From contig SHMW01000012.1 in the NCBI GenBank assembly GCA_008080735.1, forward strand, positions 1-64,000: a stretch of DNA of 64,000 nucleotides, written 5' to 3'. Source of the stretch: Promethearchaeota archaeon. Its GTDB lineage: Archaea; Asgardarchaeota; Lokiarchaeia; Sigyniarchaeales; SOKP01. Position numbers and translations under genes: made by a program. Under the pieces are notes generated by a model. The model made no database searches, was not told the DNA's origin, and saw nothing but the letters and a program-made list of their open reading frames with translations. Shown here piece after piece: positions 45,142-53,505 of this stretch (its first letter is position 1; every line of letters begins with the position of its first letter).

Positions 45142-46740
45142 TTACCAATTTTCCTTATTTTTGAGTAATTTATAGATATAAGAATCCACCAATGCGTCCC
45201 AAGAAGCTACTATGATATTTCCATGAGCTCCAATGGTACCCCACGAGTCTTGCTTATCATAGGTCTCAGCCAATACTCGGACCTTTGATGCAGTACCCGC
45301 TTGATTAATAATTCTTACCTTGAAATCGCTCAATTTTATCTCCTTGATACTCGGGTAGAAATATACTAGCGCTTTTTTCAGAGCATTATCTAAAGCATTC
45401 ACGGGGCCGTTACCCTCTGCTGCGGTATGATACTCCTGTCCTTCCACCTTAACTTTGATTGTCGCCTCAGAAATTAAATTATCCTTATACATTTCTGTTA
45501 ATACTCGAAATCCTTCTAATTCAAAGAATTTTTTACGATAATAATTAGGATCTTGAATGTTCATATCCATCCCTCTCATTAAAATTTCTAATGTCCCTTC
45601 TGCGCCTTCAAAAGAATACCCTTGATTTTCTTTTTCTTTAATGACCCTCAAAATCGCATTAACCTTTGGATTCGTCTCAGTAAGGGGAATATTAAACTTC
45701 TCTGCCATATGGAGGATTGAGCTTTTTCCTGCCAATTCAGAGACTTTAATATTTCTATTGTTGCCAATTAATTCGGGATTGATGTGTTCGTAGGTTTTTA
45801 AGTTTTTTAACATAGCTGAGATGTGGACTCCGCCTTTATGGGAGAAGGCATTTTTTCCCACGAAGGGTTGGTCAGGTTGACCGGGAAGGTTTGCCATCTC
45901 ATAGATAAAATGAGATACCTCTGTAAGATTTTTGAGTTTATTCTCATCAATACAATCAACTTCCATTTTTAGTTTGAGAATAGGAATTATCGCAGTTAGA
46001 TCTGTATTCCCACACCGTTCTCCAAAACCATTCATCGTTCCTTGGATTAGATCGACGCCTTCTCTCCATGCTTCAAGAGCGATTGCATTCGCAAGTCCTG
46101 AATCATTATGAGCATGAATCCCAAGGACCGTGTTTTTTATTTTCTCCTTAACATCATTCACAATCTCGCGTAATTCATAAGGTAAAATCCCTCCATTCGT
46201 ATCACATAAAACAATCCATTTAGCTCCCGCGTCTCTAGCAGCTTCTAGACATTGTATTGCATATTGCTTATTGTTCTTATATCCGTCAAAAAAATGTTCC
46301 GCATCAAACATTACCTCAATTTCGTTTTCGATTAAATAGGAAATCGTGTCAGAAATCATGTTAAGGTTTTCTTCCAAAGTCGTTTCCAAAGCATCTTTGA
46401 CATGTAAATCCCAAGTTTTTCCAAAAATCGTTGCATAATCTGTCCCCGTTTCGATGATTGCTTTAATACTATTATCTGCTTGAACCTTAGAACTCTTTCG
46501 TCTCGTGGCTCCAAATGGGAATATCTTTACATTTGTAAATTCCCTTTGGTTGATCCTCTGGAAAAATTCGATATCTTTCGGATTTGAACCCGGCCACCCT
46601 GCTTCAATCATCGAGATACCGAGATCATTTATTATCCTTTCTAAGATTCTTAATTTATCTTCCATTGAGAAGGCGATCCCTGTTTTTTGACACCCTTCCC
46701 GTAATGTTGTATCATAGATAAGAGCTTCTCTTTTTTCCAT
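45142..46740 (-). CDS. cimA: citramalate synthase
   Basis: It condenses acetyl-CoA with pyruvate to citramalate, the first step of the threonine-independent isoleucine route. It belongs to the LeuA/HMGL-like family: IYDTTLREGCQKTGIAFSM near residue 8, GIHAHNDSGLANA (divalent-metal His pair HxHN), and GTMNGFGERCGNTDL. The C-terminal LeuA dimer/allosteric domain with YHTAAEGNGPVNALDNAL is present. The 532-residue length and the AGWPGSNPKDIEFFQ motif fit the TIGR00977 type of citramalate synthase rather than isopropylmalate or homocitrate synthases. Feedback by isoleucine is expected from the family. Transcribed alone. Confidence 0.93.
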   Translation of the reverse strand: MEKREALIYDTTLREGCQKTGIAFSMEDKLRILERIINDLGISMIEAGWPGSNPKDIEFFQRINQREFTNVKIFPFGATRRKSSKVQADNSIKAIIETGTDYATIFGKTWDLHVKDALETTLEENLNMISDTISYLIENEIEVMFDAEHFFDGYKNNKQYAIQCLEAARDAGAKWIVLCDTNGGILPYELREIVNDVKEKIKNTVLGIHAHNDSGLANAIALEAWREGVDLIQGTMNGFGERCGNTDLTAIIPILKLKMEVDCIDENKLKNLTEVSHFIYEMANLPGQPDQPFVGKNAFSHKGGVHISAMLKNLKTYEHINPELIGNNRNIKVSELAGKSSILHMAEKFNIPLTETNPKVNAILRVIKEKENQGYSFEGAEGTLEILMRGMDMNIQDPNYYRKKFFELEGFRVLTEMYKDNLISEATIKVKVEGQEYHTAAEGNGPVNALDNALKKALVYFYPSIKEIKLSDFKVRIINQAGTASKVRVLAETYDKQDSWGTIGAHGNIIVASWDALVDSYIYKLLKNKENW

Positions 46741-47056
46741 TGTTCTCTTTTTTTGAATTATTTAATTGATATAAATTTTTTACAGAAATTTTAAACAATA
46801 AGAATCGAACAGAAAAGAAAAGTCGAAAAAGAGTTTAAAATTTCTTTTATGAAATTAAATAATCCCAATAATAATAATAAATGATTCCTTTGGAATTATT
46901 TTATGTTTCATAGTTATTAAAGAAAAAGAACCTTTTCTTTAAATTTTTTTCTAGGACTAAAATTGTTAATTTTAGATGCATTTTTAAATGCATAAAAATC
47001 TTTAAACGGAAAAAACTTCATTAAATAATTAGAATAGCGAAAATTATTTCTAAAAA
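46741..47056. other. 316-bp divergent intergenic region
   Basis: It carries the promoters of citramalate synthase (minus) and the zinc-ribbon/RDD gene (plus). It contains a perfect 18-base palindrome at 46976-46993 and an A/T hairpin, AAAGAAAA/TTTTCTTT, with a 6-base loop near 46920-46941. TTTAAA at 47003-47008 is a candidate TATA element for the plus gene. I see no small ORF. Confidence 0.45.
46976..46993. promoter_or_regulatory. perfect palindrome, probable operator
   Basis: ATGCATTTTTAAATGCAT: 8-base arms ATGCATTT and AAATGCAT around TT. It lies 64 bases before the zinc-ribbon/RDD start codon and just upstream of a TATA-like TTTAAA, where a repressor or activator could act on that promoter. 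The symmetry is clear in the sequence; the regulatory role is inference. Confidence 0.4.
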
Positions 47057-47656
47057 ATGAGTCCATTAAAGTACTGCCCGAAATGTGGCTCGGAGATTGA
47101 AGACCCCGATCAAAAGTTCTGTAAAACTTGTGGAGCAGATTTGAAAGCTAGAGAAGCCCAAGAGACACCATCTCCCATGAGAATTGAACGAAAGGTAGAG
47201 CCTGCCGTCAAATTGCAGCCCGAATATGGTGGTTTTTGGGAACGCTTTGCAGCATTTATCATTGATTTTATTATTTTAAGGATAATTTCTGAGATCATTC
47301 TCTCTTTGATTAATTTACCACTATTGCTGGCAGATCCCGTCGGATATTTGTTAGACGTACGACTAATTTTTAATAGAAATCTGTTTGATTGGGGTATTGG
47401 TTTCCTATATTTCTGGATTTTGGAAGCGTATAATCAAGGACAGACTTTAGGAAAAATGGCGCTTCATTTACGCACTGTTGATGAGGATACTTTAGAAGTT
47501 GCTAAGCCTGTGAATTATGCTGTAAATAACCTCGCAAAACCGTCTTTATTCCTAATCCTAGATCTAATTATCGGATTCTTGGTAAGCGAAGGTGATCTCA
47601 AAAATAGATTCAGGGTACTCCAAGATCTTTCCCATACCGTAGTCATTAAAGAATAA
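47057..47656 (+). CDS. zinc-ribbon RDD-family membrane protein
   Basis: A 199-residue protein. A zinc ribbon opens it (YCPKCGSEIEDPDQKFCKTC, residues 6-25), followed by a short linker. The RDD domain starts GGFWERFAAFIIDFIILRII near residue 56 and ends at residue 199. The conserved Arg and Asp of RDD proteins are present in ERFAAFIIDFI. About three to four membrane helices follow. RDD proteins are membrane proteins of diverse, mostly unknown, ion-related roles. The zinc ribbon on the cytosolic end is common in archaeal versions. Transcribed alone. Confidence 0.88.
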   Translation: MSPLKYCPKCGSEIEDPDQKFCKTCGADLKAREAQETPSPMRIERKVEPAVKLQPEYGGFWERFAAFIIDFIILRIISEIILSLINLPLLLADPVGYLLDVRLIFNRNLFDWGIGFLYFWILEAYNQGQTLGKMALHLRTVDEDTLEVAKPVNYAVNNLAKPSLFLILDLIIGFLVSEGDLKNRFRVLQDLSHTVVIKE

Positions 47657-47796
47657 AATTACTAATATCTTTTTTCCTTCTAATCTATTTTAATTTCTTT
47701 CATTTTTGATCATTATATTCGAGAAAATTATTTAAATACGAATTTCCTTAAGCTTAATGATAACAAATAATATTTAAAAAATAGGAGGGGTTTTTT

Positions 47797-48012
47797 ATAG
47801 AAAACCAAAAAATTATTGAGGATACAGAATGGGCGAATGATTGGAAAATTATAGTGGATATTTTTGATCTAATAGACCAATTTAAACATAAATTTGAGCA
47901 ATTAGACGTGTCGTATCTTCGGGAGTTGCAGCAAGAGATTATAATCTTAAATCTCGAAAAATATGCGTGGTCTTTACAGAATTATATAGTTGAAAAATAT
48001 TCAGAAAAATAA
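47797..48012 (+). CDS. 71-residue ORF with strong SD but no ordinary start codon
   Basis: The open frame runs from a TAG at 47782-47784 to TAA at 48010-48012 and reads as a plausible helical protein (EDTEWANDWKIIVDIFDLID, then a Leu/Glu-rich helix). A strong ribosome-binding site, AGGAGGGG (47783-47790), sits 6 bases before an ATA codon (47797) that would open the protein. There is no ATG, GTG or TTG at that place; the first in-frame GTG is 19 codons further in. Either ATA is used, an ATG was lost by one substitution, or the base is a sequencing error. It converges on the gelsolin-like gene with 11 bases between the stops. Confidence 0.45.
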   Translation: MENQKIIEDTEWANDWKIIVDIFDLIDQFKHKFEQLDVSYLRELQQEIIILNLEKYAWSLQNYIVEKYSEK

Positions 48013-48023
48013 TATACAATAAT

Positions 48024-48800
48024 TTATCTTATCTCTCTCTTCTTCTTTTTAGGTTTTTCTTCATCCAACTCTTTTTCCAGGTCAGATTCTTGAATTATTT
48101 TTGCTTTTCCATCTTTTTCTTTAAGCAACTCTGTGAGAATCACATTATTAAAGGAGAATAACATTCTGGGGATATAACCCGCCGCCAAATAGCTTCCGTC
48201 TTCGATATCACTTTCTAAAGGGAACAATTGCTTTTCTTTTATCGTGCTTCCCATATAGTCTCTATCATACTCTTTGTAGCCATAAATCTTGTTTTTAACG
48301 ATAACCATCTTTCGTTCAAAGCCTTCGGGGAGTCCAGCTTTTTCTAACACTAATAATATCTTTTCTCGTGAAAGAGAATCAAGTAGTTCAATATCTTCTT
48401 GGCTACCTTCATATGAGGGACCTTCTTGAATTGTTTCATAGTCGATTTCCTCCTCGAGACCAACCATTATTTTAAACGCCATTGTTTCATCACCTTCATC
48501 CACTGCAGTAATCTTGTAAGAGATCCCATGCTCGTCTCGTACTTTCGGGGCGATTTTTGCTGCGATAAACTTCATTCTGGTGGTAACATTATTTCCATGC
48601 CACACCCACACCCTATATCGCTTCGGGTCTACAAAAAGAAGTACAAAATCAGAATCAAGAAGTTCGTATAGCTCTAAATCTTCATCAAACTGAAGTTCTT
48701 GAAATTCTTGGAGTTCATCATTAAATTGGAATACAATTGGTTCTTCTTCCTCAATTTCGGGAATCTGACCTTTCTCACTGTTTTCTCTTTGATTGGACAT
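48024..48800 (-). CDS. gelsolin-like domain protein
   Basis: A 258-residue protein with one gelsolin-type repeat at residues about 46-117: YELLDSDFVLLFVDPKRYRV, then VWVWHGNNVTTRMKFIAAKI, ending ETMAFKIMVG. The order strand (FVLLFVD), strand (VWVWHG), long helix (TRMKFIAAKIAPKV) and closing strand-helix is that of gelsolin repeats, which bind actin in eukaryotes; Asgard archaea are known to have such proteins. The N-terminus is very acidic. The C-terminal 140 residues have no known domain and end in a Lys/Glu-rich tail. Calcium-site residues cannot be judged by eye. A role with Asgard actin is an inference, and no actin gene is in the window. Confidence 0.82.
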   Translation of the reverse strand: MSNQRENSEKGQIPEIEEEEPIVFQFNDELQEFQELQFDEDLELYELLDSDFVLLFVDPKRYRVWVWHGNNVTTRMKFIAAKIAPKVRDEHGISYKITAVDEGDETMAFKIMVGLEEEIDYETIQEGPSYEGSQEDIELLDSLSREKILLVLEKAGLPEGFERKMVIVKNKIYGYKEYDRDYMGSTIKEKQLFPLESDIEDGSYLAAGYIPRMLFSFNNVILTELLKEKDGKAKIIQESDLEKELDEEKPKKKKREIR

Positions 48801-48909
48801 CGTTACGTATTATTTGTTTCTTGCACATTTAATATTAATCTTGTATAAAATAATTTACTCTTCACATTAATCGCATAATTCTCAACTTCACCCATTAGAA
48901 AAATTGAGT

Positions 48910-48993
48910 GCGGGAAGGGAGATTTGAACTCCCGAACCCCTACGGGACTGGATTCTGAGTCCAGCGCCTTTGGCCAAACTTGGCGATTCCCGC
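48910..48993 (-). tRNA. tRNA-Leu (anticodon CAG)
   Basis: Read on the minus strand from 48993. The acceptor ends GCGGGAA and TTCCCGC pair, the D-arm region is GCCAAGTTTGGCCAAAGGC, the anticodon stem-loop is CTGGA-CTCAGAA-TCCAG with anticodon CAG, and the long variable arm (CCCGTAGGGG) is that of a class II leucine tRNA. The T-arm is GGGAG-TTCAAAT-CTCCC. Length is 84 bases, there is no intron, and CCA is not encoded. A TATA-like TTTAAATAT lies about 40 bases upstream (49031-49039). Confidence 0.97.
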
Positions 48994-49109
48994 GTGATTA
49001 TAATATCTTTTCGATATGATTAGGTAATTAATATTTAAACTCCTAAAAAAAGCTTAGTAGTTATAGAATTCAGTGAAATTATGATCTAGTATTTTTAGAT
49101 GGATATATT

Positions 49110-51272
49110 CTAATGAATTTCCAATTTTTTACTACATTTAGGGCAATATAACGGTAGTTCCTCCTCGCACGGTTCCAATTGGTCATGATCGATTAATTGT
49201 CTCCAGCAGACTAATTTATCATCTTGTTTAATCATATCTCTCCCATGATGTTGGGGAAGAATTCTTTTTGTCTTACAATTTTCGCAAATTATCGTCTTAA
49301 CATCATTTTCTAAAGTTTTTGTTGAGATTTCTTGAAATTTTGATTTATATCGAAATATTCGCATTCCATTTAATAACACGAATAGAGACACCCCCATATC
49401 CCCAATTCCAACAGCTAACCACAATGTCATAAATCCAAGTACTGTAAGGAAAGCAAATGATAATTTCACGATAATTGACGTCCAAATGTTTTGCTTTATA
49501 ATTTTATTAGTTTTTTTGGTAATATCTATATAAGTAAGAAGTTTCGTAAGATCATCATTTATAATGACAATATCGGCGGTTTCCAACGTTAAATCCGTTG
49601 CAGAAGCTCCAATCGCAATCCCCAAATCTGCTGAGGCTAAGGCAGGAGCATCATTAATTCCATCTCCGACCATCGCTACTCCACGGGAGTTGTTTTTAAT
49701 AGATTCGATCTGTTCTATCTTTTGATTTGGCAAGAGACTACCTTGCACATCCTCAATATCTAAACAGCCACCAATTGTATTACACGCCATTTGAGTATCC
49801 CCTGAAATCATAGTAGTCGAATAACCGCGCTCTTTGAGCCCTTTGATGAGAATCGGTGCAGATACTCTCAACAAATCTCTGATCGTTATGATCCCCACTA
49901 AGGTTTTATCATTTCCGATAAGAACGGGAAGTGTGCCATTCTCTTTTATATCAGTTAGATTAGTCTCGGGGATTTCCAATTTTAATTCTTGGAAAAATTT
50001 CTCACTCCCTGCATAAAAAATTTCATTATTGATATATCCTTTAATTCCTCTGCCCGTTATAATTTCAAAATCTTCTACCTCATAGAAATTTGTGCGTAAA
50101 CCTTTCGCGTAGTTGACTATCGCTTGTCCGATGGGATGCTCGGATAATCGCTCTAAGCTTGCAGCTATCTTCAAAACCTCCTCCTTATCCTTATCATGAA
50201 AAGATCTTATCTCATATACTTTAAGTTTGCCCTCCGTGAGTGTTCCGGTCTTATCGAAGGCGAAAGTCTCGATATCATTGACCAGTTCAATAAAGCGATT
50301 TCCCTTTACTAATATCCCCTCTTTTGCTAGTTTTGTTAATGAAACGACATTTGCTAAGGGAGTAGATAATGTCAATGCACACGGACACGATACAACTAGT
50401 AAAATTAAGCCTCGATAAAACCAGTCCGTAAAATTAAGGTTAAATAATAAAGTTGGGATCAGTATAACTAATAGAGATGCAATGAGAATAGAGGGAGTAT
50501 AATAGCGCGCAAATTTTTCAATGAATTTTTCTTTTCGGCTTTTATTTTGTTGAGCATATTGGATAGTTTTAGCGATTTGAGCAATCACAGTATCATTACT
50601 TTCGCGTGTGACTCTTATATCGACAAAACTCTCTGAATTTATACTTCCCGCAAATACTTCTGCCCCATTCTCTTTAAAGACTGGAATGGATTCTCCGGTA
50701 ATTGCGCTCTCATCAAAATAGGATTCACCCTTTTCGATCATACCATCAAGCGGGACTTTCATAGCAGGTTTTATTCCAATAATTTCGCCTGCTTTAACTT
50801 CTTTAGAGGGAATGTTTAGATACCCTCCAGCTGTCTTCACCAATGCCTCATCAGGAGCCAGTTCCAAAATCTCTCTAATGGCATTCCTTGATTTATCTGT
50901 AGTAAGTTCTTCTAAATGTTCAGCTATCGCATACAATAGGATTGCTGTGGCGCCTTCTTGTCCATGAAATATGAAAAAGGACGCAACAGCTGCGATCACC
51001 ATCAATAAATTAGCAGTAATGCGCTTTTCCTTGACATTTTCTATAGTTTCCTTTATCACTTCATAGCAGGAAAAAATGATTGAGATAATTGCCAAAACTT
51101 GGCTTATAAAGAGATAATCCAAGAAAAACTCAATTAAAATTGAGCCTAATATGAATATAGCTGAAAAACCAATAAAATACCAAAAATATTCACCAAAAAA
51201 TGATTTTTCATGGTGGTGGTGACCCAACTCATATGCAGAACAATGGGAACAAGAAGGTGATCCTTTAGTCAT
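49110..51272 (-). CDS. heavy-metal P1B-type ATPase (Zn/Cd type) with C-terminal zinc-ribbon tail
   Basis: A 720-residue ATP-driven metal exporter of the CadA/ZntA type. The N-terminus is Cys/His-rich (CSHCSAYELGHHHHEK) in place of a full HMA domain. Core motifs are TGES, SCPCALTLSTPLANV (the CPC membrane site), DKTGTLTEG, SEHPIGQAI and GDGINDAPAL. GDMGVSLFVLLNGMRIF in the last helix carries the acidic residue expected in zinc and cadmium exporters. After the last helix it has about 65 extra residues with CENCKTKRI and CPKCSKKLEIH pairs and further Cys and His, a zinc-ribbon-like domain not usual for this family. It may sense or deliver the metal. Confidence 0.92.
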   Translation of the reverse strand: MTKGSPSCSHCSAYELGHHHHEKSFFGEYFWYFIGFSAIFILGSILIEFFLDYLFISQVLAIISIIFSCYEVIKETIENVKEKRITANLLMVIAAVASFFIFHGQEGATAILLYAIAEHLEELTTDKSRNAIREILELAPDEALVKTAGGYLNIPSKEVKAGEIIGIKPAMKVPLDGMIEKGESYFDESAITGESIPVFKENGAEVFAGSINSESFVDIRVTRESNDTVIAQIAKTIQYAQQNKSRKEKFIEKFARYYTPSILIASLLVILIPTLLFNLNFTDWFYRGLILLVVSCPCALTLSTPLANVVSLTKLAKEGILVKGNRFIELVNDIETFAFDKTGTLTEGKLKVYEIRSFHDKDKEEVLKIAASLERLSEHPIGQAIVNYAKGLRTNFYEVEDFEIITGRGIKGYINNEIFYAGSEKFFQELKLEIPETNLTDIKENGTLPVLIGNDKTLVGIITIRDLLRVSAPILIKGLKERGYSTTMISGDTQMACNTIGGCLDIEDVQGSLLPNQKIEQIESIKNNSRGVAMVGDGINDAPALASADLGIAIGASATDLTLETADIVIINDDLTKLLTYIDITKKTNKIIKQNIWTSIIVKLSFAFLTVLGFMTLWLAVGIGDMGVSLFVLLNGMRIFRYKSKFQEISTKTLENDVKTIICENCKTKRILPQHHGRDMIKQDDKLVCWRQLIDHDQLEPCEEELPLYCPKCSKKLEIH

Positions 51273-51435
51273 TTTCTCTGTGTTATTTAGCTTTTTAAGA
51301 TTATAAAATGCACTTTTTATTATCTATAATATTATTCAAGAGTTTGATATTTCAACGATGAGAGTTAAGCACGAAAAATTTTAAATTATAAACAGATTGA
51401 AAATTAACTTCCGAATTAAATTATGAGGGATAAAT

Positions 51436-52332
51436 TTACTTGATGACGTATTTTAATTTCAGTCCTTCTTCCTCTTCAAGGTCTAACTCTTTTCTGATTG
51501 CATTTCGAATCAAATATCCTCCCACATGAAGGACAGAATCTCTTAATATCGGATCTTGGTCCATTGAAGCATTACAAGGATATGCATGGTGAGCTGAGCT
51601 AATCATCTCATTTAATGATTTCTTGTTTGCTTTTCCATTAATGAAGTATTTTCCCTTCAATTTTTGAACAATATAATAAGTAGATCCGCAAGGTGCACTC
51701 CTTATTACACACGCATCCTCAATTGCCTTTCCGCTTTTATCTAATTTAAAAGATATCTTTGGTTTTCCAATCTGAAAATAATTAACAAATTTATTTATGT
51801 TGTCGTGTTCATGAGTTAGATTAAAACCGGCTTTATTATATTGATCTTCCTCTGTACTGAGCGAGCAGAAAGGCTTAGGAAATGCCGCCTGAATACCAAC
51901 CTCTTCAAATGCCTCCAGTACTTGCTTTTGTAATCCTGGAGGAACCCATTTTGGGTCTTCGATTGGCACGATAACACCTTTTATATCTGAATCTTTCAGT
52001 AATTCGGGCAAGCCCGCCAATAAATCTTCATGGATGCCAATTACCAATAAATATTCTAAGGGAGGGAGATCTTTAGGTAGATATTGAACGGGATCATCTA
52101 TAAATTGCGGGAGATTTTGTCCTATTTGTTTATAATAGAAAATATTATTTGAAAAGCTCTCCAGCCCTTTTCTACACTCATCGCATTTTACTTTCTGTTC
52201 TAATTCTTCGCACGCCGTACAAAATTCATCATGGTTGACTAAATGTCCTACAAATTTCTTGGTCAAGTCTAATGTATCTGGATCTGAGCCATATAGAACT
52301 CCCAATTTATAAAATGCGTTTTCTCTCTTCAT
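51436..52332 (-). CDS. DUF166-family protein
   Basis: A 298-residue protein resembling the DUF166 family of methanogens and other archaea. The cysteine pattern in the N-terminal third (FCTACEELEQKVKCDECRKG) looks metal-binding. The later blocks DACVIRSAPCGSTYYIVQKL and AHHAYPCNASMDQDP are the conserved core of the family. The function is unknown; older annotations call relatives thymidylate synthase-like, without support. The start lies 187 bases from the divergent kinase gene. Confidence 0.75.
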   Translation of the reverse strand: MKRENAFYKLGVLYGSDPDTLDLTKKFVGHLVNHDEFCTACEELEQKVKCDECRKGLESFSNNIFYYKQIGQNLPQFIDDPVQYLPKDLPPLEYLLVIGIHEDLLAGLPELLKDSDIKGVIVPIEDPKWVPPGLQKQVLEAFEEVGIQAAFPKPFCSLSTEEDQYNKAGFNLTHEHDNINKFVNYFQIGKPKISFKLDKSGKAIEDACVIRSAPCGSTYYIVQKLKGKYFINGKANKKSLNEMISSAHHAYPCNASMDQDPILRDSVLHVGGYLIRNAIRKELDLEEEEGLKLKYVIK

Positions 52333-52410
52333 TTTTTTATTTTAATATTTTTCTCTTTTTAATCTAATGACATCTTAAAATAAAGTTTGCCCATTTATAA
52401 TCCTAATTTC

Positions 52411-52429
52411 GAACATGTTCACTTAAGTG
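52411..52429. promoter_or_regulatory. two abutting perfect palindromes in a divergent promoter
   Basis: GAACATGTTC (52411-52420) and CACTTAAGTG (52420-52429) are both perfect palindromes sharing one base. They lie midway between the divergent starts of the DUF166 gene and the kinase-like gene, where a dimeric regulator could serve both. Short palindromes can arise by chance; the adjacency is what makes these notable. Confidence 0.35.
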
Positions 52430-52519
52430 CCTCATAAATTTATAAATAAGCATATATAAAAATTTCAATTCTTATATCTTAAAAATAGAGATATACTATT
52501 TGGTGAACATCTGATACAA

Positions 52520-53359
52520 ATGGACATCGAACATAGATATAAAATGATTTTTTTGAGTCTCCCCGATAAGATTTCTAAAATTGTTGGGGATCTCGATACT
52601 ATAAAGGTCGAGCGCTTGAATAGTAAGAAGAATCTAGTTTTTGACCTTTCTGTTGAAGATTCTTCAGACACTCTTCAGAAAGACTATATTTTAAAATACT
52701 ATCGAACTAAAAATGCGGATATAGAATTTACTACTCTTTCACACTTATATAAGCAAGGGCTTGATGTCCCCTCTGTGATCTCTTATGAAAAACCTTTCCT
52801 TTTGCTTGAGAAAATAGATGGAATTAATTTATGCGATTTTATTAATGAACCTCTCCACAAGATAAGTGAAATATCTGAGCTTGAGTCTGAAATGCGCAAA
52901 AAAATTATTAAAAGTATAGATATGCTTGCCAGCTGGCTCACTGACCTTCATAAGCGCAATATTATCACTCATAAAGATTTGGAGAAAACAATCGTACTTA
53001 ACAAGGGAGATACGCGTCTTCGGGATTTTATCATTCAAATGGACAATAAAATGGTCTATGGACTAGATTTTGAGGAAGCGTATGAAGGGAACCATATAGA
53101 TGATCTTGCGTGGATTTGTTGTTCTCTTATTGATACTAAACCCGGTTTATTTGAACTAGACGAGCCATATCATAAAATTGAATTGATGAATGAGTTTTTA
53201 AAACACTATTATAAAATAAATAATGATTTTACATTTTCCTTCAGTTATTTCGCGGAAGCATTGATAAACAACCTGAATATCGTTATTAAGCGACGGGGGT
53301 TAAATGTTGGGAAACTAGATAAAAAACGAATTCTAAACAATATTACAAGCAACTTTTAA
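52520..53359 (+). CDS. RIO/Bud32-like kinase-fold protein, catalytic loop altered
   Basis: A 279-residue protein kinase-like protein of the RIO/Bud32/LPS-kinase type. The ATP lysine is in YILKYYRTKN, the pairing glutamate is in DIEFTTLSHL, and FLLLEKIDGINL is the hinge. The catalytic loop is THKDLEKTIVL and the metal Asp is in VYGLDFEEAYEG. The Asn normally found five residues after the catalytic Asp (HGDLTTSN in Bud32) is an Ile here, so magnesium binding may be weak or lost. Its activity, if any, would be unusual. True Bud32 is part of the Kae1/KEOPS complex; no such genes are adjacent. Confidence 0.75.
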   Translation: MDIEHRYKMIFLSLPDKISKIVGDLDTIKVERLNSKKNLVFDLSVEDSSDTLQKDYILKYYRTKNADIEFTTLSHLYKQGLDVPSVISYEKPFLLLEKIDGINLCDFINEPLHKISEISELESEMRKKIIKSIDMLASWLTDLHKRNIITHKDLEKTIVLNKGDTRLRDFIIQMDNKMVYGLDFEEAYEGNHIDDLAWICCSLIDTKPGLFELDEPYHKIELMNEFLKHYYKINNDFTFSFSYFAEALINNLNIVIKRRGLNVGKLDKKRILNNITSNF

Positions 53360-53505
53360 AGACTTAACCCATGATCTATTTACACAATCATATAATCCAT
53401 ATCAAAATTTTAAAACTGAACAAATATTTACCTTAAGCACTAAATGTTTTATATCCTCATCACCATAAAATTATTAATATAGAAAATTAACAAGATCCAA
53501 AAAAA

